Origin: Polytrichum commune
Lineage: Eukaryota; Streptophyta; Polytrichopsida; Polytrichales; Polytrichaceae
NCBI GenBank assembly: GCA_950295325.1
Contig: OX485804.1
Location: 22,508,001 to 22,568,000, forward strand
Reading direction: 5' to 3'
Length of the DNA: 60,000 nt
Part shown: in pieces, positions 1 through 10,875 of the stretch
Numbering within the stretch: position 1 is the stretch's first letter
Layout: each line of letters starts with the position of its first letter
The notes under the pieces: generated by a model
What the model saw: the letters and a program-made list of their open reading frames with translations, nothing else
What the model was told of the DNA's origin: nothing
Databases searched by the model: none
Translations under genes and position numbers: made by a program

Positions 1-1380
1 TGGTTTTAGTAGTTTGGTAACATATGACACGTTTATACGAGGAAATGGTGGATGACATGATCTGAGCATTCATGCAAATTATTAATTACCATGCGTGGCT
101 TAAAGGTGGCTCTTCAGGGGAAGGGTATGACCAACTAACATCGAAGTTGAAAGTTGTAGCTCAAGCTCCTTACAAAAGCTATGAGGTCCTACAAAAGGTA
201 AAGGATCTCAATACAAGCAATTGTGCGTTGGAGGGGCATGAATTGTTTGGAACAACCAAGAAAAAAATTAGACATGTCAATGGGTTTTGAGTATGATTCT
301 CATCATCCAAACAAGGTGAACTACTCCTCCTCCACCCTAACACAAGATCCACTAGGGCACACATTGAGGAGTCTCTCACACATGATGAGAATGTGGTGCC
401 TCACACCACATGTGTGTTGGAGTTAGAGTGTCCGGAATACGAGTGGCACATTTTCAAATTGCCTTATCCATTGAAGAAAGAGTGTCATGTGTTGTTGGCC
501 AACAAAAGGCATCTTTGCAAGGCCAAAGTGGGGAAGAGTAGACATGGCACACGCGTGCCAACTTACAGAGGCTTGAAGAAGGAGTTCCATTCCAACAACC
601 AAGTGTAAATAGAATTTTGTTGATGCGCAGATGACATCACCGTTGCGTGAAGGGTAGCAAGAAGAAGGGGGTGCTTGATTGGCGACTCTTTTGACTATGT
701 GGCCAGTGAAGGTTAAAACAAACCTTTCACGGGAGGAGGTTTTTGCATTGGAGGAAGTTGGTTTCAACTCTGGCAACAGGAGGCGTGGTCACCATGTTGT
801 CGATTGGGTACAATGCCCAACTTTTCTATCCCTCGATTGCATTTTTGTGTTCCATCAAACCCAAATGCTCACCCACCATGTGATTTTTAGAGGCAATTCA
901 TTGTAATATGGTGGTGTTGTTGCTGGAGCACAAGAAGAAATGGGAGAGCATATTACATAAGGATGGGTATTAGATGGTGGGAGTGATTGCCATCCCATAC
1001 TCTTGATTTGGATGCATCATAATCATGTATCCAAGGAGAAGAAGACATACCTCGTGTCTATTGCAAATAATTCGCAATGCACTTGCCTTGTCTTTGCGAA
1101 AGATGTCATCAAAGGCAGTGGGGAAGAGGGGTCAATGGGTATCATGCAAACATTTGTATTATGTTATCATGTATTTATGCAAGGTTGACTATGCCACCGA
1201 CAATTTCTTTCATGCACCCACATTCAATTACAATGAAGTGATGCGTCTTCTTGAGTTGACTGGTCCAATGGAGCAAACCTAATGCCATGATAGTGACCAA
1301 CATATCCTCGTAGTGTTTAGATATAGGAATACATATGTTTGTCCATAGGAAATGTTGTACACATGGATGATGCAACTCAA
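1..1380 (+). pseudogene. SWIM-type zinc-finger (transposase-like) gene remnant, frameshifted and cut by the window edge
   Basis: Only short coding pieces survive and they switch frame. The best part is 1045-1270: a frame encoding KKTYLVSIANNSQCTCLVF gives the first half of a SWIM finger (C-x-C at 1078-1086). After a +1 frame change the next frame gives the C-x-H half (WVSCKHLYYVIMYL, 1145-1153) followed by VDYATDNFFHAPTFNYNEVM and a leucine-rich tail. C-x-C-x(n)-C-x-H with this hydrophobic tail is the SWIM pattern known from plant MULE/FAR1-like proteins. Upstream pieces (72-290, 393-608, 679-906) are in several frames with stops and I cannot assign a domain to them. The complete TIR element at 1398 inserted just downstream. 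I see no intact start or stop. It could be a host SWIM gene or a transposase; decay favours a dead mobile copy. Confidence 0.5.
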
Positions 1381-1527
1381 TGATTGTGTGTCACAATCCC
1401 GGGGTACGCAACTCCCATATTATACGCAGGGGGCATCGTATTAAAAACGGCTTAGAGGACGGCTTTTGTAAAAATTATATCAAATTATATCAAATTAAAA
1501 TGATCAAAAAGTTGGGTGAGGACCAAA

Positions 1528-1896
1528 TTAAATAAATGAGATGAAAAAAAGTTGGGTTGCATATTTATTAAAAAAACTCCAATGTATATAAACAATTGAA
1601 ACACCTAGTTTTTTTAACCTTGTAGAGTGTCTAAGAGGGGTATTCAATGTAGATGTCGGATTAGGATTCACAAATGATAGAGGGTCCTTTCGAGGTCTCC
1701 CTCTTTTGGAAGGAGTTGTGGCAATTACAGGTGTAACATATTCCTTCTCCCTATCTCTACCTCCACTACATGAGCCTCTACGCTTCATCTCACAATCCAT
1801 GTGTTTGTTTAAGCCAAGGATGACCCTCCCAAATGAGCACAAACACACTCCAAAGCGACGACACAAAGGCTCCAAAACCGAACACAAAAGCTTCAA
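1528..1896 (-). CDS. AT-hook protein fragment carried by the TIR element
   Basis: A 122-codon frame on the minus strand. From residue 33 (a second ATG, first base at 1800) it reads like a real N terminus: basic MDCEMKRRG, a Gly/Arg segment, then the AT-hook core KRGRPRK (residues 64-70) and a further basic RHSTRLKK near residue 90. AT-hooks bind the minor groove of AT-rich DNA and occur in plant chromatin proteins and in some transposases. A TATA-like tctatatatt lies at 1910-1901 and a telo-box-like AAACCCTA motif at 1917-1924, so transcription would begin below 1896 and favour the inner ATG. The end of the frame is low-complexity, and a splice donor after about residue 95 is possible. Either a captured host first exon (Pack-type cargo) or the element's own DNA-binding protein; I cannot decide. 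Confidence 0.4.
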   Translation of the reverse strand: MKLLCSVLEPLCRRFGVCLCSFGRVILGLNKHMDCEMKRRGSCSGGRDREKEYVTPVIATTPSKRGRPRKDPLSFVNPNPTSTLNTPLRHSTRLKKLGVSIVYIHWSFFNKYATQLFFISFI

Positions 1897-1900
1897 AGCG

Positions 1901-1945
1901 AATATATAGAAGCCTCAAACCCTAAGCCCTAAGCCTAAACCGGGA
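1901..1945 (-). promoter_or_regulatory. TATA-like box and telo-box-like motifs before the AT-hook frame
   Basis: On the plus strand the stretch reads aatatatag at 1901-1909, then AAACCCTAAG at 1917-1926 and two degenerate telomere-type repeats to about 1940. AAACCCTA (telo-box) is a known element in plant promoters. Spacing to the inner ATG at 1800 fits a promoter for the minus-strand AT-hook frame. This is inference from motif and position only. Confidence 0.3.
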
Positions 1946-2114
1946 ACCCATGATATTTTGAAATACCCCATGATACCCTTGAGTAGTCGGGGCACCATAT
2001 GATGTATATGGTCTTAAAAAGTACATACCTCAACTGTATCCTAACACAAATCATTAGTTTTCTATCCCAACAGTTAGACCAGTGAGTTGCCTAAACATAA
2101 TTTAAAAAAATCCA

Positions 2115-2213
2115 CACGAATATTTGCCTCCAATTAGAATTATAAGCCACGAATAGTTGCCTCCCGTTAAAATTATAAGCCACGAATAGTTGCCTCCCAT
2201 TAAAATTATAAGT
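2115..2213 (+). repeat. 33-bp tandem repeat, 3 copies, inside the TIR element
   Basis: Three consecutive 33-bp units begin CACGAATA at 2115, 2148 and 2181. Units 2 and 3 differ at very few bases; unit 1 is more diverged. Non-coding. Confidence 0.85.
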
Positions 2214-2499
2214 CATTCACAATGTTAAAATTTTATTCAAAAGTCCAAAAAGTTGGATAGTTTGACCTATGGTACATGTATTAAAAACAAATCATACAAT
2301 GAGGTTTTTAATGCAATTATATGCTTCAAAATATATTCATTTCCTATATATAATTACATTTTTGGATTCCTTGTTAGAAGGGCTATAAGGGTTTCCTACA
2401 TTAAAACAAATTGTATCACTCAATATTGGACTAAAACGCATTATAAGTGATTATAATCAGGACCATATAATACGGGAGTTGCGTACCCGGGGTCACAAT

Positions 2500-3289
2500 A
2501 AGGTACTTTACATTTCATGTAATGTTTGTCTATTTAATAAGGAGCCTATCACCGTGGCCTACTTGACACCTTCAAATCCGTGGTAATAGGGTCCACTTCA
2601 ATATTCATGGACTCCCCAAAACATTAAATCCAACATTCTAAAATCAACTAAATCATATTTATTCCTTGAATAACCTTATGTTGGACAAAATATTCCTCAT
2701 TGCTCACATGTTACTGCTCACCACTCACATGCTAGCTTTCATCCCACATTACCTACTCAACATTACGTGCCGCATCAACAAGTTTTTAAATCAGCTTTTT
2801 GAGATATGTCAAAATATGTGTAATATTTGAAACCTCATCATCATCATCATCATCGCTGGAAAAACTTGTTGACATTGAGAAACATGACACAACCACAAAA
2901 GAAATCATGTCACGGTCGGGTCTTGACATAACATTACTCAACCTCTCAATAAAGTTCTCTTCCTAGCTAGCTAGTACGAGGGGATTCCCATCGCCCATGA
3001 CAGCTGTTGGAACTCTTGCCAAGCGTCAACCAAATTCAACCACATTCAACATCATTTTCTGACCCGTGTGCTAGAATTGTGCCCTCAAAATCCAGCAGTT
3101 TCATGAGTAATTTATGGAGTCGTGAGGCAAAAATGACAATATAGGTTGATGGGTGAACTTATGAGACCGAATTTATTGAAATTCTGGGTGTGATTTTATC
3201 TAGATTTCAAAAGCTTTTGAATGGACATTGGGCCATGACAAAATAGTTTTGAGAATAGATATACATAAGTGCTTTTGTTATAGTATTAG
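2500..3289. other. intergenic, no feature recognised
   Basis: No coding pattern. A short (ATC)n run lies at about 2837-2854. Otherwise unremarkable AT-rich sequence. Confidence 0.6.
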
Positions 3290-3749
3290 TGTTAGAACTA
3301 ATTCAGGCAATCTGATGTATTAGTAGATTGACCAGATGAGACTTAGGGGATCAACCAAATGAGGCTTAGGGGATTAACCACTTGGGACTTAGGGTTAATA
3401 CCCTGGGTCCAGGGTATCAGTAGACTGTATAGGTCCTGGACACTAAGTATGGACATTAGACTATAAGCACTTAACTAGGGAACCCAACCAGGGTATCCCG
3501 AGGGTATGAAGTACTTAAGCTAATGTAGATAGTTAAGTACCCCGGATATCCCGAGGGTATCAGCCATAGTACCAACCTGGTTAGTATGGCCAGTTCTCTA
3601 GTGCAATCAGATGGTGCCACATGTCAATACTGTTATCAATTTTGTTTATACACTATATATACCCTCAGATACCATATACGGGTAGTTCTGAGAATTGCAC
3701 CATCTATACATACTGTCCAAATACACCATCTATATCTCAGTTCACAACA
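3290..3749 (+). mobile_element. possible solo or truncated LTR
   Basis: A 460-bp stretch begins TGTTAGAACTA and ends TTCACAACA, giving the TG...CA and TGTT...AACA ends usual for plant LTRs. A TATA-like cactatatatac sits near 3650-3661, where a U3/R boundary would be expected. The inner part has short GGGTATC-type direct repeats. The adjoining sequence (ttttgatagaccctggtggc) could be a damaged primer-binding region. No matching 5-bp target duplication and no second LTR are seen, so the call is tentative. Confidence 0.3.
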
Positions 3750-3794
3750 GTTTTGATAGACCCTGGTGGCATCACACCATTAAAGGCAACTCAA

Positions 3795-4224
3795 TAAGGT
3801 AGATGTGCCTAATCTGGTTACTATATATTCTTAATCGGACACCTATATTTGAGTGGTATGTGGTCATGTGTGGCTCCAAGAATGTATATTAGGAAGACAT
3901 TTGTTTCAAAGAGATTGGACTACGTGCTCAAAATAATGTATGATAATCATTCTAGGTTCAATAGTCAATGTAACCAGGGGGGGCTATATGACCATTTAAA
4001 TACAATACAAGATGTTTTTTTTCAAAGAATCACAAGAATAAATCATTGAAAGAATGTCCATTTTGATAAAAGATGAAGATGTTTATATGAGCGTTAAAAA
4101 ACATGCAGAAAGTGGCTACATCCTTGATTTGGATTTGCTAACCACCTTGTACTAATCGAGTTTTTCATATCCTTGAAGAAGTGGGCTAGTTGGAAAAGGT
4201 AACCATTTAAGGACCCATCTACCT
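3795..4224 (+). mobile_element. family A short inverted-repeat element, copy A1 (reference orientation)
   Basis: Begins TAAGGTAGATGTGCCTAAT and ends ACCCATCTACCT, so the two ends are imperfect inverted repeats (consensus TAAGGTAGATGGGTC). Core landmarks shared by all copies, in order: GAGTGGTATGTGG; an AAGAGATTGGACT-GTGCTCAAAAT block; CAATAGTCAA followed by a G-run; GATGAAGATGTTTATATGAGC; GATTTGGATTTGCTAA; CATATCCTTGAAGAAGTGGG. About 430 bp, no coding capacity, therefore MITE-like. Confidence 0.7.
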
Positions 4225-4525
4225 CTAGAAGGTCAAATTCCAGTATAGAAAAACCAAACACGTGAGGATCAACAAGCCGGAAGCGATGCCAAACCTAGTA
4301 CTACACCGTTTATGGTATTTAGTGTCACTCACTATGTGGGATTACACAAGGCTATAGCTTCTCACTAGAGATTTCATTTCAATACCAACAACAATTAAAT
4401 AAGTCACATGGACAATAGATAACATAAACAATCTCACTTGATAAAAAGTTTACATTCTTAACAACAAATCTCGCGCGGAGTAGCTCCAAACAGTAAATGA
4501 CACTACATATCAAAAACGGTGCACC

Positions 4526-4561
<36 letters not shown>

Positions 4562-5370
4562 ACGGTATACAAACATACCTCTCATTCGTCCAACATAAAA
4601 ACCTTGAAATAATACACAACCTAGATGTTACTTGTTTTAGTTGATTCAACACCATAATCAACTTAATAAACCCCAAATAAATCCACTCAAAGCCATCCGA
4701 CATGAACCGGCAACAACCCTACAATAGGGGGCCATGTTTTCATATCGGTTGGATCTCTCTCTCTCTCTACGACCATAACCAAGCTTCCCATGTAGAGCTA
4801 TTTCTAAAGTTTGTTTATTATTGTTAACTGTGGGTGCCAGCTGTCACTCACTCATTGGGTGGTGGCGGTCTCTGCAAACCTACTGTGGCGACAATTAGGG
4901 GCCGTGTGGGGCCACATCCATTCATCAAGCTCTGGATGATGTTGCCACTTTGTTACATTATTGTGACACCAATTAATTAGCATGGTCATGGGCCACGCTC
5001 ATGGTGGGGATATTTCGGAGGGTGATTGAATGATTTTGCCATAATGCAACCCACATAAATGACCAAATTGGACTGAATCCTCTATAAGTCACTTTATTAT
5101 AATAATAATAACAACAATGACAACAGCACTAATAATATTCTCTCCAGAGTCTCTACTCTATCAGACTACACTGATCATCCCATTTAGTGTGTGTTACTAT
5201 TACGTGGAATTATCGAATGTAATAGTGTCTTCGTATGCAGTAGATCAACTTTTACTAAGGGAAGTTCAATACGTTGTTTGGACATTACAGAACATTGACG
5301 ACTTTGCCTGTCGAGATATCACATTCTCATTAAATGCACTGAATATTATGTGCTATACTTACATTAACTA
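4225..5370. other. intergenic with a (GA)n microsatellite and a C-type terminal motif
   Basis: (GA)n at 4531-4559 and a shorter (CT)n at 4755-4768. At 4303-4336 lies a motif reading CACCGTTTATGGTATTTAGT followed by GTCAC, related to family C ends; its inverse is at 34237-34261. No gene recognised. Confidence 0.5.
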
Positions 5371-5735
5371 TGATATTTAGTGTCGCCGATTCTCATGCTC
5401 TTGCTTGATACTGATCGTGAACCCTGGTGTAGTGTCACCAACACTAAAAGTTGACCCGACGTTAATATTTGTCATTCCTTGTGAAATTATTGGGGGATTG
5501 TAGATTTATGGTGTTGCAATTACTGTCACTTACCTAGTGATCCAAATTTCAGTCATCCATGACAATGTTTCATCGCACTATGCTCACAAGAGAAGGTAGG
5601 GTTTTGGCCAATGGATGAACTTATCCATGATCATGCATGACAATATTTGTTCGCTTATTCATAAGAAGTGATATCCGAAAAGTTACCATAGTGACACTAA
5701 ATACTACATGATACTAAAGATCATGTTTAGTGTAG
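5371..5735 (+). mobile_element. family C element, copy C1
   Basis: Starts TGATATTTAGTGTCGCC and ends with GTGACACTAAATACTAC... then ATGTTTAGTGTAGT, so both ends carry TTTAGTGT/ACACTAAA arms. Shared interior landmarks: CCCTGGTGTAGTGTCACCAAC, a TGTCATTCCTTGT block, TTGCAATTACTGTCACTTAC, GATGAACTTATCCATGATC, TTCATAAGAAGTG. Four copies (C1-C4) in the window, 365-400 bp each. Non-coding. Confidence 0.75.
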
Positions 5736-7244
5736 TCAGTATTCACACCGCCAGAATATGATATAACTTAGTTGGTAAAAAACGACAATGTCGGTAAAAA
5801 ATTTATAGCAACATGTAACTCCAAAAGGTTAACCCACACTAAACAGACAAATCGTGTAGTTAGTAACTATCACATGGAAGGGTCAAAACTCGAAACATTG
5901 AGAACCATTACATATGGCATCGGAAGTAGCTAGTCCTCTCTTTTCCAAATGGCAACCGGCAATAATTAAAAAAAGTCGTTAGTCCAATTACTGCACCGTG
6001 GGCATGCATGGGATTCTAGGTACTTGTGTAATAAATAGTAATGTGGTCAAACATGGCTCGGCTTCATGTTTGTTAAAGAAGGTAGCAAGAAAGCAAGCAA
6101 GGAATTGTTACATGATTCAAGAATCTCAAGCATGTGCATGGGGTGATTTAAGGCAACCGACAACGTCTGCATATCCTTGAGACCATGCACTTTTTTGATG
6201 CATGGAGTAACCTCTAAATTAAATTTTGTCCACGATGCCGCAGTCTTTGTGGATGCATGGAGTAAAAGCTCACTTGAGTTCCGTTCGTTTGTAGCATGTT
6301 TGAATCTAGATAATCGGGGCAAAATGACGATCTCGAATCCCAAAAGTAAAGAACGATTCATCTGGTTTCTTTTTCTTTGTCGATTTCCCATTTTTAAAAC
6401 CAAAACAGATGAGATTGTCCACAAAACATACTACACCAAATAGGTCATTAGTGTGACGAACACTAATTACTCTTACATTTTATAAATATCTATGATATTT
6501 ATTTGTACTATGATAGTAGGTCGTAAGTACGGTCAAGTTCACAACTCCAATACTCTGCATAGATTTAAGCGAAAGTGATTCAAAAACTAAATCTAATCTT
6601 TGAATTTTGGGAAGGGGAAAAATCATAAACATTTGAAAAAAAATTGATCCACAAAGCCAAGCAATTTATGTTGAAAAAATAAATCTCAAGAAAAGTTCAC
6701 ACATTCTAGAAGACGGTGCCAACAGTGTGCAAGTAGGTATATTGAACACGTAATTGTCCCTTTTTTTTAACATAAAAGTACACACATTTAATGTTTTTGC
6801 ACAAATTTTTGTAATTGGTTCCCTCAATGTTATGAGGAATTCAAGTAATATGGAAAAATCCAACTTCAAATATTTAAGGTCTTGAAATCTACGTCCAAAA
6901 CCATCTTTAGCCGTAGATCGTGCTTGCTCCCAGTAACTATAACTTTCAACTAACACTAGAGAAAACAAATCATTGCATTATATAAGTAAGAAGACACGCT
7001 CACACAACAACTCCACAAGTCTCCACGTGCCAAAATGTGACAACAACTTTATCTCAATAACTTACAACCAGAAGTCAACGCAAGAAGTGAACGCGATTCA
7101 AAAGGTCACACCAATGACCCTACTATTTGATGTAACGTTAATAAACTTCCGAACAAATGTCACATTTCATATAATCACTCTAACGTTATGGAATAGGAAT
7201 CTTCCTATGACGATCCGTGAACAGAGCCACTTCCACCTACTGGA
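5736..7244. other. intergenic, no gene recognised
   Basis: Open frames at 5998-6180, 6047-6443 (both strands), 6666-6968 and 6973-7263 show no known domain and look like chance frames in AT-rich DNA. A further ACACTAA motif is near 5827. Confidence 0.5.
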
Positions 7245-7670
7245 AGAACAAAAAGAAGAGTAAAACAAACCACCGAATCGTTCGTTCACCACCGTAAGTT
7301 CATGTTGGTAACCTTCTTACCACTCTCGGATTGTTTTTATTTATTTTGCGATGGGTTTTGACATTCCCACATGCACAGATGCGACCAACACATATCATGA
7401 CCAAGTTGAAAGATGAAAAGGGCACAGCCGGCAACGAGATCACCCAATCTTTCGTAACAAAAAGAAGAAACATACACCAAATCGTTCACCACCGTAAGTT
7501 CGTGCTGGGAACCTACCTAGCTACTACTCATAATAAAATTGTAAGATTTTGTGATGGGTTTTGACATTCCCGCATGCACAGATAGCGTCCCATGCATGCA
7601 TACCATGATACTAAGATCAAAGATGGAAAAGGGCACGGCTGGCCACGAGATCACCCAATATTTCAATAGT
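7245..7670 (+). repeat. tandem duplication, unit about 200 bp
   Basis: Two consecutive units share GTTCACCACCGTAAGTTC (about 7285 and 7485), GATGGGTTTTGACATTCCC (7350 and 7553) and GAGATCACCCAAT (about 7438 and 7648). The offset is 200-203 bp throughout. Short frames inside are not recognised. Confidence 0.8.
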
Positions 7671-7949
7671 TTGCAAGTACTTACTCCCCCGCTTACTTTT
7701 CGCTTGTGGAAAAGCGTTGGCCAAAGTACAGATATCGATACCTAACAAGAACAACAAGAAGTCACCGCACCTTCGCCAATCAGGAGGGGAGCCTGGTCGT
7801 GCATGGAGAGAGAGGGAGAGAGAGAGAGCTCAGGCGATTATCACTGGGCTACAATAACTAAAGTGTGAACGAGAGCACGAGCTCCTGCATTTTGGATTCA
7901 CGCGTTTTGGGTGCCACTAAAATTGTGTAGCAGAGTTGTGTGTACTTCA

Positions 7950-8160
7950 AAGATTTCCAATCTCCAGCTGATGAAGTGAACAGGCTGGGGAGAACCAACC
8001 GACCGACCGACCGACCGACCGACCGCTACTGTTGTCGCAAATGCACCGCTTGAAGGTTCAGCAACACTTCAGCAGATTTACCACCCATCGTTTCTAGAGG
8101 AACCTATGGATGGTTCCTATGAATGAGTGAATAAAGAACAAAACGGAAGATGTATAATAA
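7950..8160 (+). mobile_element. family E element, copy E1, with (GACC)6 expansion
   Basis: Shares with the other E copies the series: GATGAA..CAGG / GGGGAGAACC / CCGACCGACC / CAAATG-ACC-CTTGA / ACACTTCAG / TTACCACCCATCG / TAGAGGAACCTATGG. The CCGACCGACC site is expanded to six GACC units at 8001-8024. The 3' half of the consensus (AACATGTAACCGGTTGG onward) is missing. Confidence 0.6.
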
Positions 8161-8193
8161 GATGCGTTTTAGGATGTACATGATGCTTTCTTT

Positions 8194-8285
8194 ATGCATC
8201 CAACAGGGATTTGAACCTGTGACCTTCAACTTCCAGCGTTGTAAAGAATTAACGCTAAACGCCCGTGTTCATCTAGCCTCTATTA
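8194..8285 (-). ncRNA. tRNA-like segment (tRNA relic or SINE head)
   Basis: On the minus strand the sequence ends ACAGGTTCAAATCCCTGT (8204-8221), a B-box/T-arm pattern with 5-bp stem and an 8-nt loop instead of 7. Before it comes AGCGTT-loop-AACGCT, an anticodon-arm-like 6-bp stem, and a degenerate A-box GGCTAGATGAACACGGGCG. The acceptor stem does not close, so a working tRNA is unlikely. It lies between two E elements, suggesting a tRNA-derived SINE head or a dead tRNA copy. Confidence 0.35.
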
Positions 8286-8334
8286 CATAAGGCCTCGCCT
8301 GATGTGATGCACGAAATCGTGTAGGAGCGTATTT

Positions 8335-8600
8335 CGAAGAATTGCGATCTCCGTCCGATGAACAGGGGAGAATTGAGTGACCGCTACTGTAGTTACAAAT
8401 GCAGTGGTTGAAGTTCGACACTTCAGCAAAAAAAATTACCAGTCATTTTGAAGGAGCCTGTGGATTATACCTCAATTTAATGAAGAAACTAATGAAAGAT
8501 CACCACATGTAACTTGGGAGCACTAGGGTTTTGACCATTTATGGCCGAACATCTCCCCCGGATGCTGTTCTCCATCTCGGCATTAGAATCGAGGGTCAAC
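8335..8600 (+). mobile_element. family E element, copy E2
   Basis: Carries the E series more completely than E1: GCGATCTCCGTCCGATGAACAG, GACCGCTACTG-AGTTACAAATG, GGTTGAAGTTCGACACTTCAG, CAGTCATTTTGAAGGAGCCT, TATACCTCAATTTAATGAAG, ATCACCACATGTAAC and GGAGCACTAGGGTTTTGACC. No coding capacity. Confidence 0.65.
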
Positions 8601-10564
8601 AGTTACGAGGAAACCCTAAATGCACAAAAAGGTTGACAGTCTGGAGTTTATGGCACAGTACGTAGCTAGGTTCCTCTACTAAGGTAGCTGGTGTCTACTG
8701 CTACTCTTTAGACTGAGATGCACTCAAAAATTATCGTGAGCAATTGAAAAAAGGGATTTCGATGCGTCGAACTGTGTTTTGTTTCGATTTTGTAGGCAAA
8801 AAATGTGAGGGGTTTGAAGGTTTTTTTAGATGGATGACTCTAACATTATCATGGAGCGCTTGATGTTAAGGGGGTGGACATAATTGGTATGTACCTGTTT
8901 TGTAGGAGTTCGCAATGTGGTTTTGGGTGGGGTGTTGATTTTAACAACATATGCTATAAAGGGTGTCACATATAAAGGATATTAATTTTTTTGACTTGAA
9001 TGAAGTGCACCACGAGTAGACCAACTTGGAACAAATAAATTTCCAATGTCATCAAGGTATGTGACCCAATAATACCTCATAATAATAAAAAATTGAGTTA
9101 TAATTGACAGCCTCAAAGCGGGCACTTCCAACTCCACCAATGGGGCCATTCACGATTGGGGTGCCAAGAATGAGTGTCTGATGAAAACGGACTAAAGTAG
9201 ATAACTTTGCATAGTTGGTGTGCTTAGATTTGTATTGTGGAGCATATTTTGGATCATACCTACATTTAATATTCCATAATCAATACAACGACAAAGTTAA
9301 TTTACAAGGGTTAGGGTTATCTAAGATATCATTTTGATTCCTCAACTGTTATCTATGGTTGTTGTCAGAGTTGTTGACCTTAGTATTAAGAAATGAAAAG
9401 GACAACAAATGTTAATTGAAATGATCCCAATTTTCTTCCTCACACTTATCATTCAATTGTGTACCAATAGAACTAAAGATGTATTACATACCAATTGTAT
9501 GGCTTTATGTATGAAACCAAACATGGGCCACATTACACAATAACATGGCTACATGAAAAATGAACATTTAGAAATAGAATTGGACATGATAAAATATATG
9601 TATGGACACATGACACTTACACCAAGGTACTAGGATGGAAAACAAGAAATGATTCACCTCCGATGTACACTTCAATAATGAAATTGCTATTGATGTGGCC
9701 CAAACAAGTCCTATGACCTATCTACTCATTTCATAAAGGATTTATCTATTATTGGTTGTTATTCAATAATAAATAACATCTTTCTTGTTAAGTCCTATGA
9801 CCTATCTACTTATCTATTTGAATTTTATTAATTAAATAATAGTAAATCATAATAAAACGTTGAGATCCAACGCGACATAGTCCTTGGTTCCTTGGTCCCA
9901 AAAGTAGTACCCCAATCGTGAATGGACCTCAACAATTTTGACCATTGGACCGGATTGTGATTTAAAAAAAAAAATTGGTTAGAAATTACATTCTCTGAAG
10001 GTTGTTATACTGATTGCATAGTCGGAGTTGAGATGCAAAAGTTAGAAGAGGTCAATGTGAACCAATAATCTTGTGCGTATTTCCTCAGACGTGGTCCAAT
10101 CTCATCGTGACACATATATTATGTTTGTTTTGTCCACTCTTATGTACAATCTTTACCATTTACTAGACAAAGCTAAGTGTCCAGCTAAGAAGAGTGAGCA
10201 CAAGAGGTCCACATACCTTAGTACCTAAGCTGATATGTGCAATCATGTCGCCTTCATGAATAACTTCCCTCTTTATTCTTGCAAATTGCCTTGCATCAAA
10301 ACCATATCACAATACACTTATTTATTTGTATAGCAACCACAGTAATAAAAACAATAATTCTACTTTGAACTGACTATGATAACAAATGCTCAGAATAATG
10401 TGGAATCATCGATGAATTAGTGCGGGGCAACCTAATTGCACATATTAGTGTAGTGTTTTCAATAGAGGGGTTTTGCTTAAACATATGAAACCCCTACATG
10501 GTACTACTCTTAGTGAGCCCTAAATTCAAAAAATGTCAATTAGTTGCCCAAAGAATTTCACAAA
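8601..10564. other. intergenic with a family H fragment
   Basis: At about 8870-8965 there is a diverged family H end (GGGTGGGGTGTTGATTTTAAC). No gene recognised. A 20-bp direct repeat, AGTCCTATGACCTATCTACT, occurs near 9707 and 9792. Confidence 0.45.
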
Positions 10565-10875
10565 TTTGGCCAAAGGTAACAACACCTTAAACCAAGACGT
10601 TAAGGTTTTGGGCATATATGTGGTAGTTATATGAACCGAAAAAATCCTTTGTAACAAAATAAAAGACCAAGTGTACTTTAAGCCTCCCCCCCCCCTCCCC
10701 AATATATTGAAATAATATAAAATCTTGAAGTTGAAATTGTGTTGTCACCCAAAACCGTTAGGGGGTTGATGTTCAAATGATGGACAATTTCAAAATTAAT
10801 ATGTACTTATTAGGCATGAATGTAGGGTGTTAATTTTGGGTGGGGTGTCGGTTCTAGCACCCTCTACCTTATATG
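10565..10875 (+). mobile_element. family H dispersed repeat, copy H1
   Basis: Matches 56195-56515 in the same order: CAACACCTTAAACCAAGACG, TTAAGGT-TTGGCATA, GTTGAAATTGTGTTGTCA, CCAAAA-GTTAGG, GGGTGGGGTGTCGGTT and TAGCACCCTCTACCTTA. A reverse-oriented end is at about 49370-49420. About 310 bp, non-coding. Confidence 0.6.

Larger units (their letters stand above)
1391..2499. mobile_element. complete TIR DNA transposon (1398-2492) with 7-bp target-site duplication
   Basis: The element starts CCCGGGGTACGCAACTCCC (1398-1416). It ends with the inverted copy at 2474-2492, whose reverse complement is CCCCGGGTACGCAACTCCC: 18 of 19 positions match, and similarity continues inward through TATTATA. Both ends are flanked by the same heptamer TCACAAT (1391-1397 and 2493-2499), the expected footprint of transposition. 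The body is 1095 bp, holds a minus-strand AT-hook reading frame and a 33-bp tandem triplet, and encodes no transposase that I can see. A 7-bp duplication is not the usual value for hAT (8) or Mutator (9), so the superfamily is left open. It is probably non-autonomous. Confidence 0.8.

Noticed and set aside
1916-1942. Interstitial telomere array
   Set aside because: Only one perfect and two degenerate repeats; better explained as telo-box-like promoter motif.
8194-8285. Functional tRNA gene
   Set aside because: Acceptor stem does not pair, T-loop has eight bases and the anticodon loop is too long.
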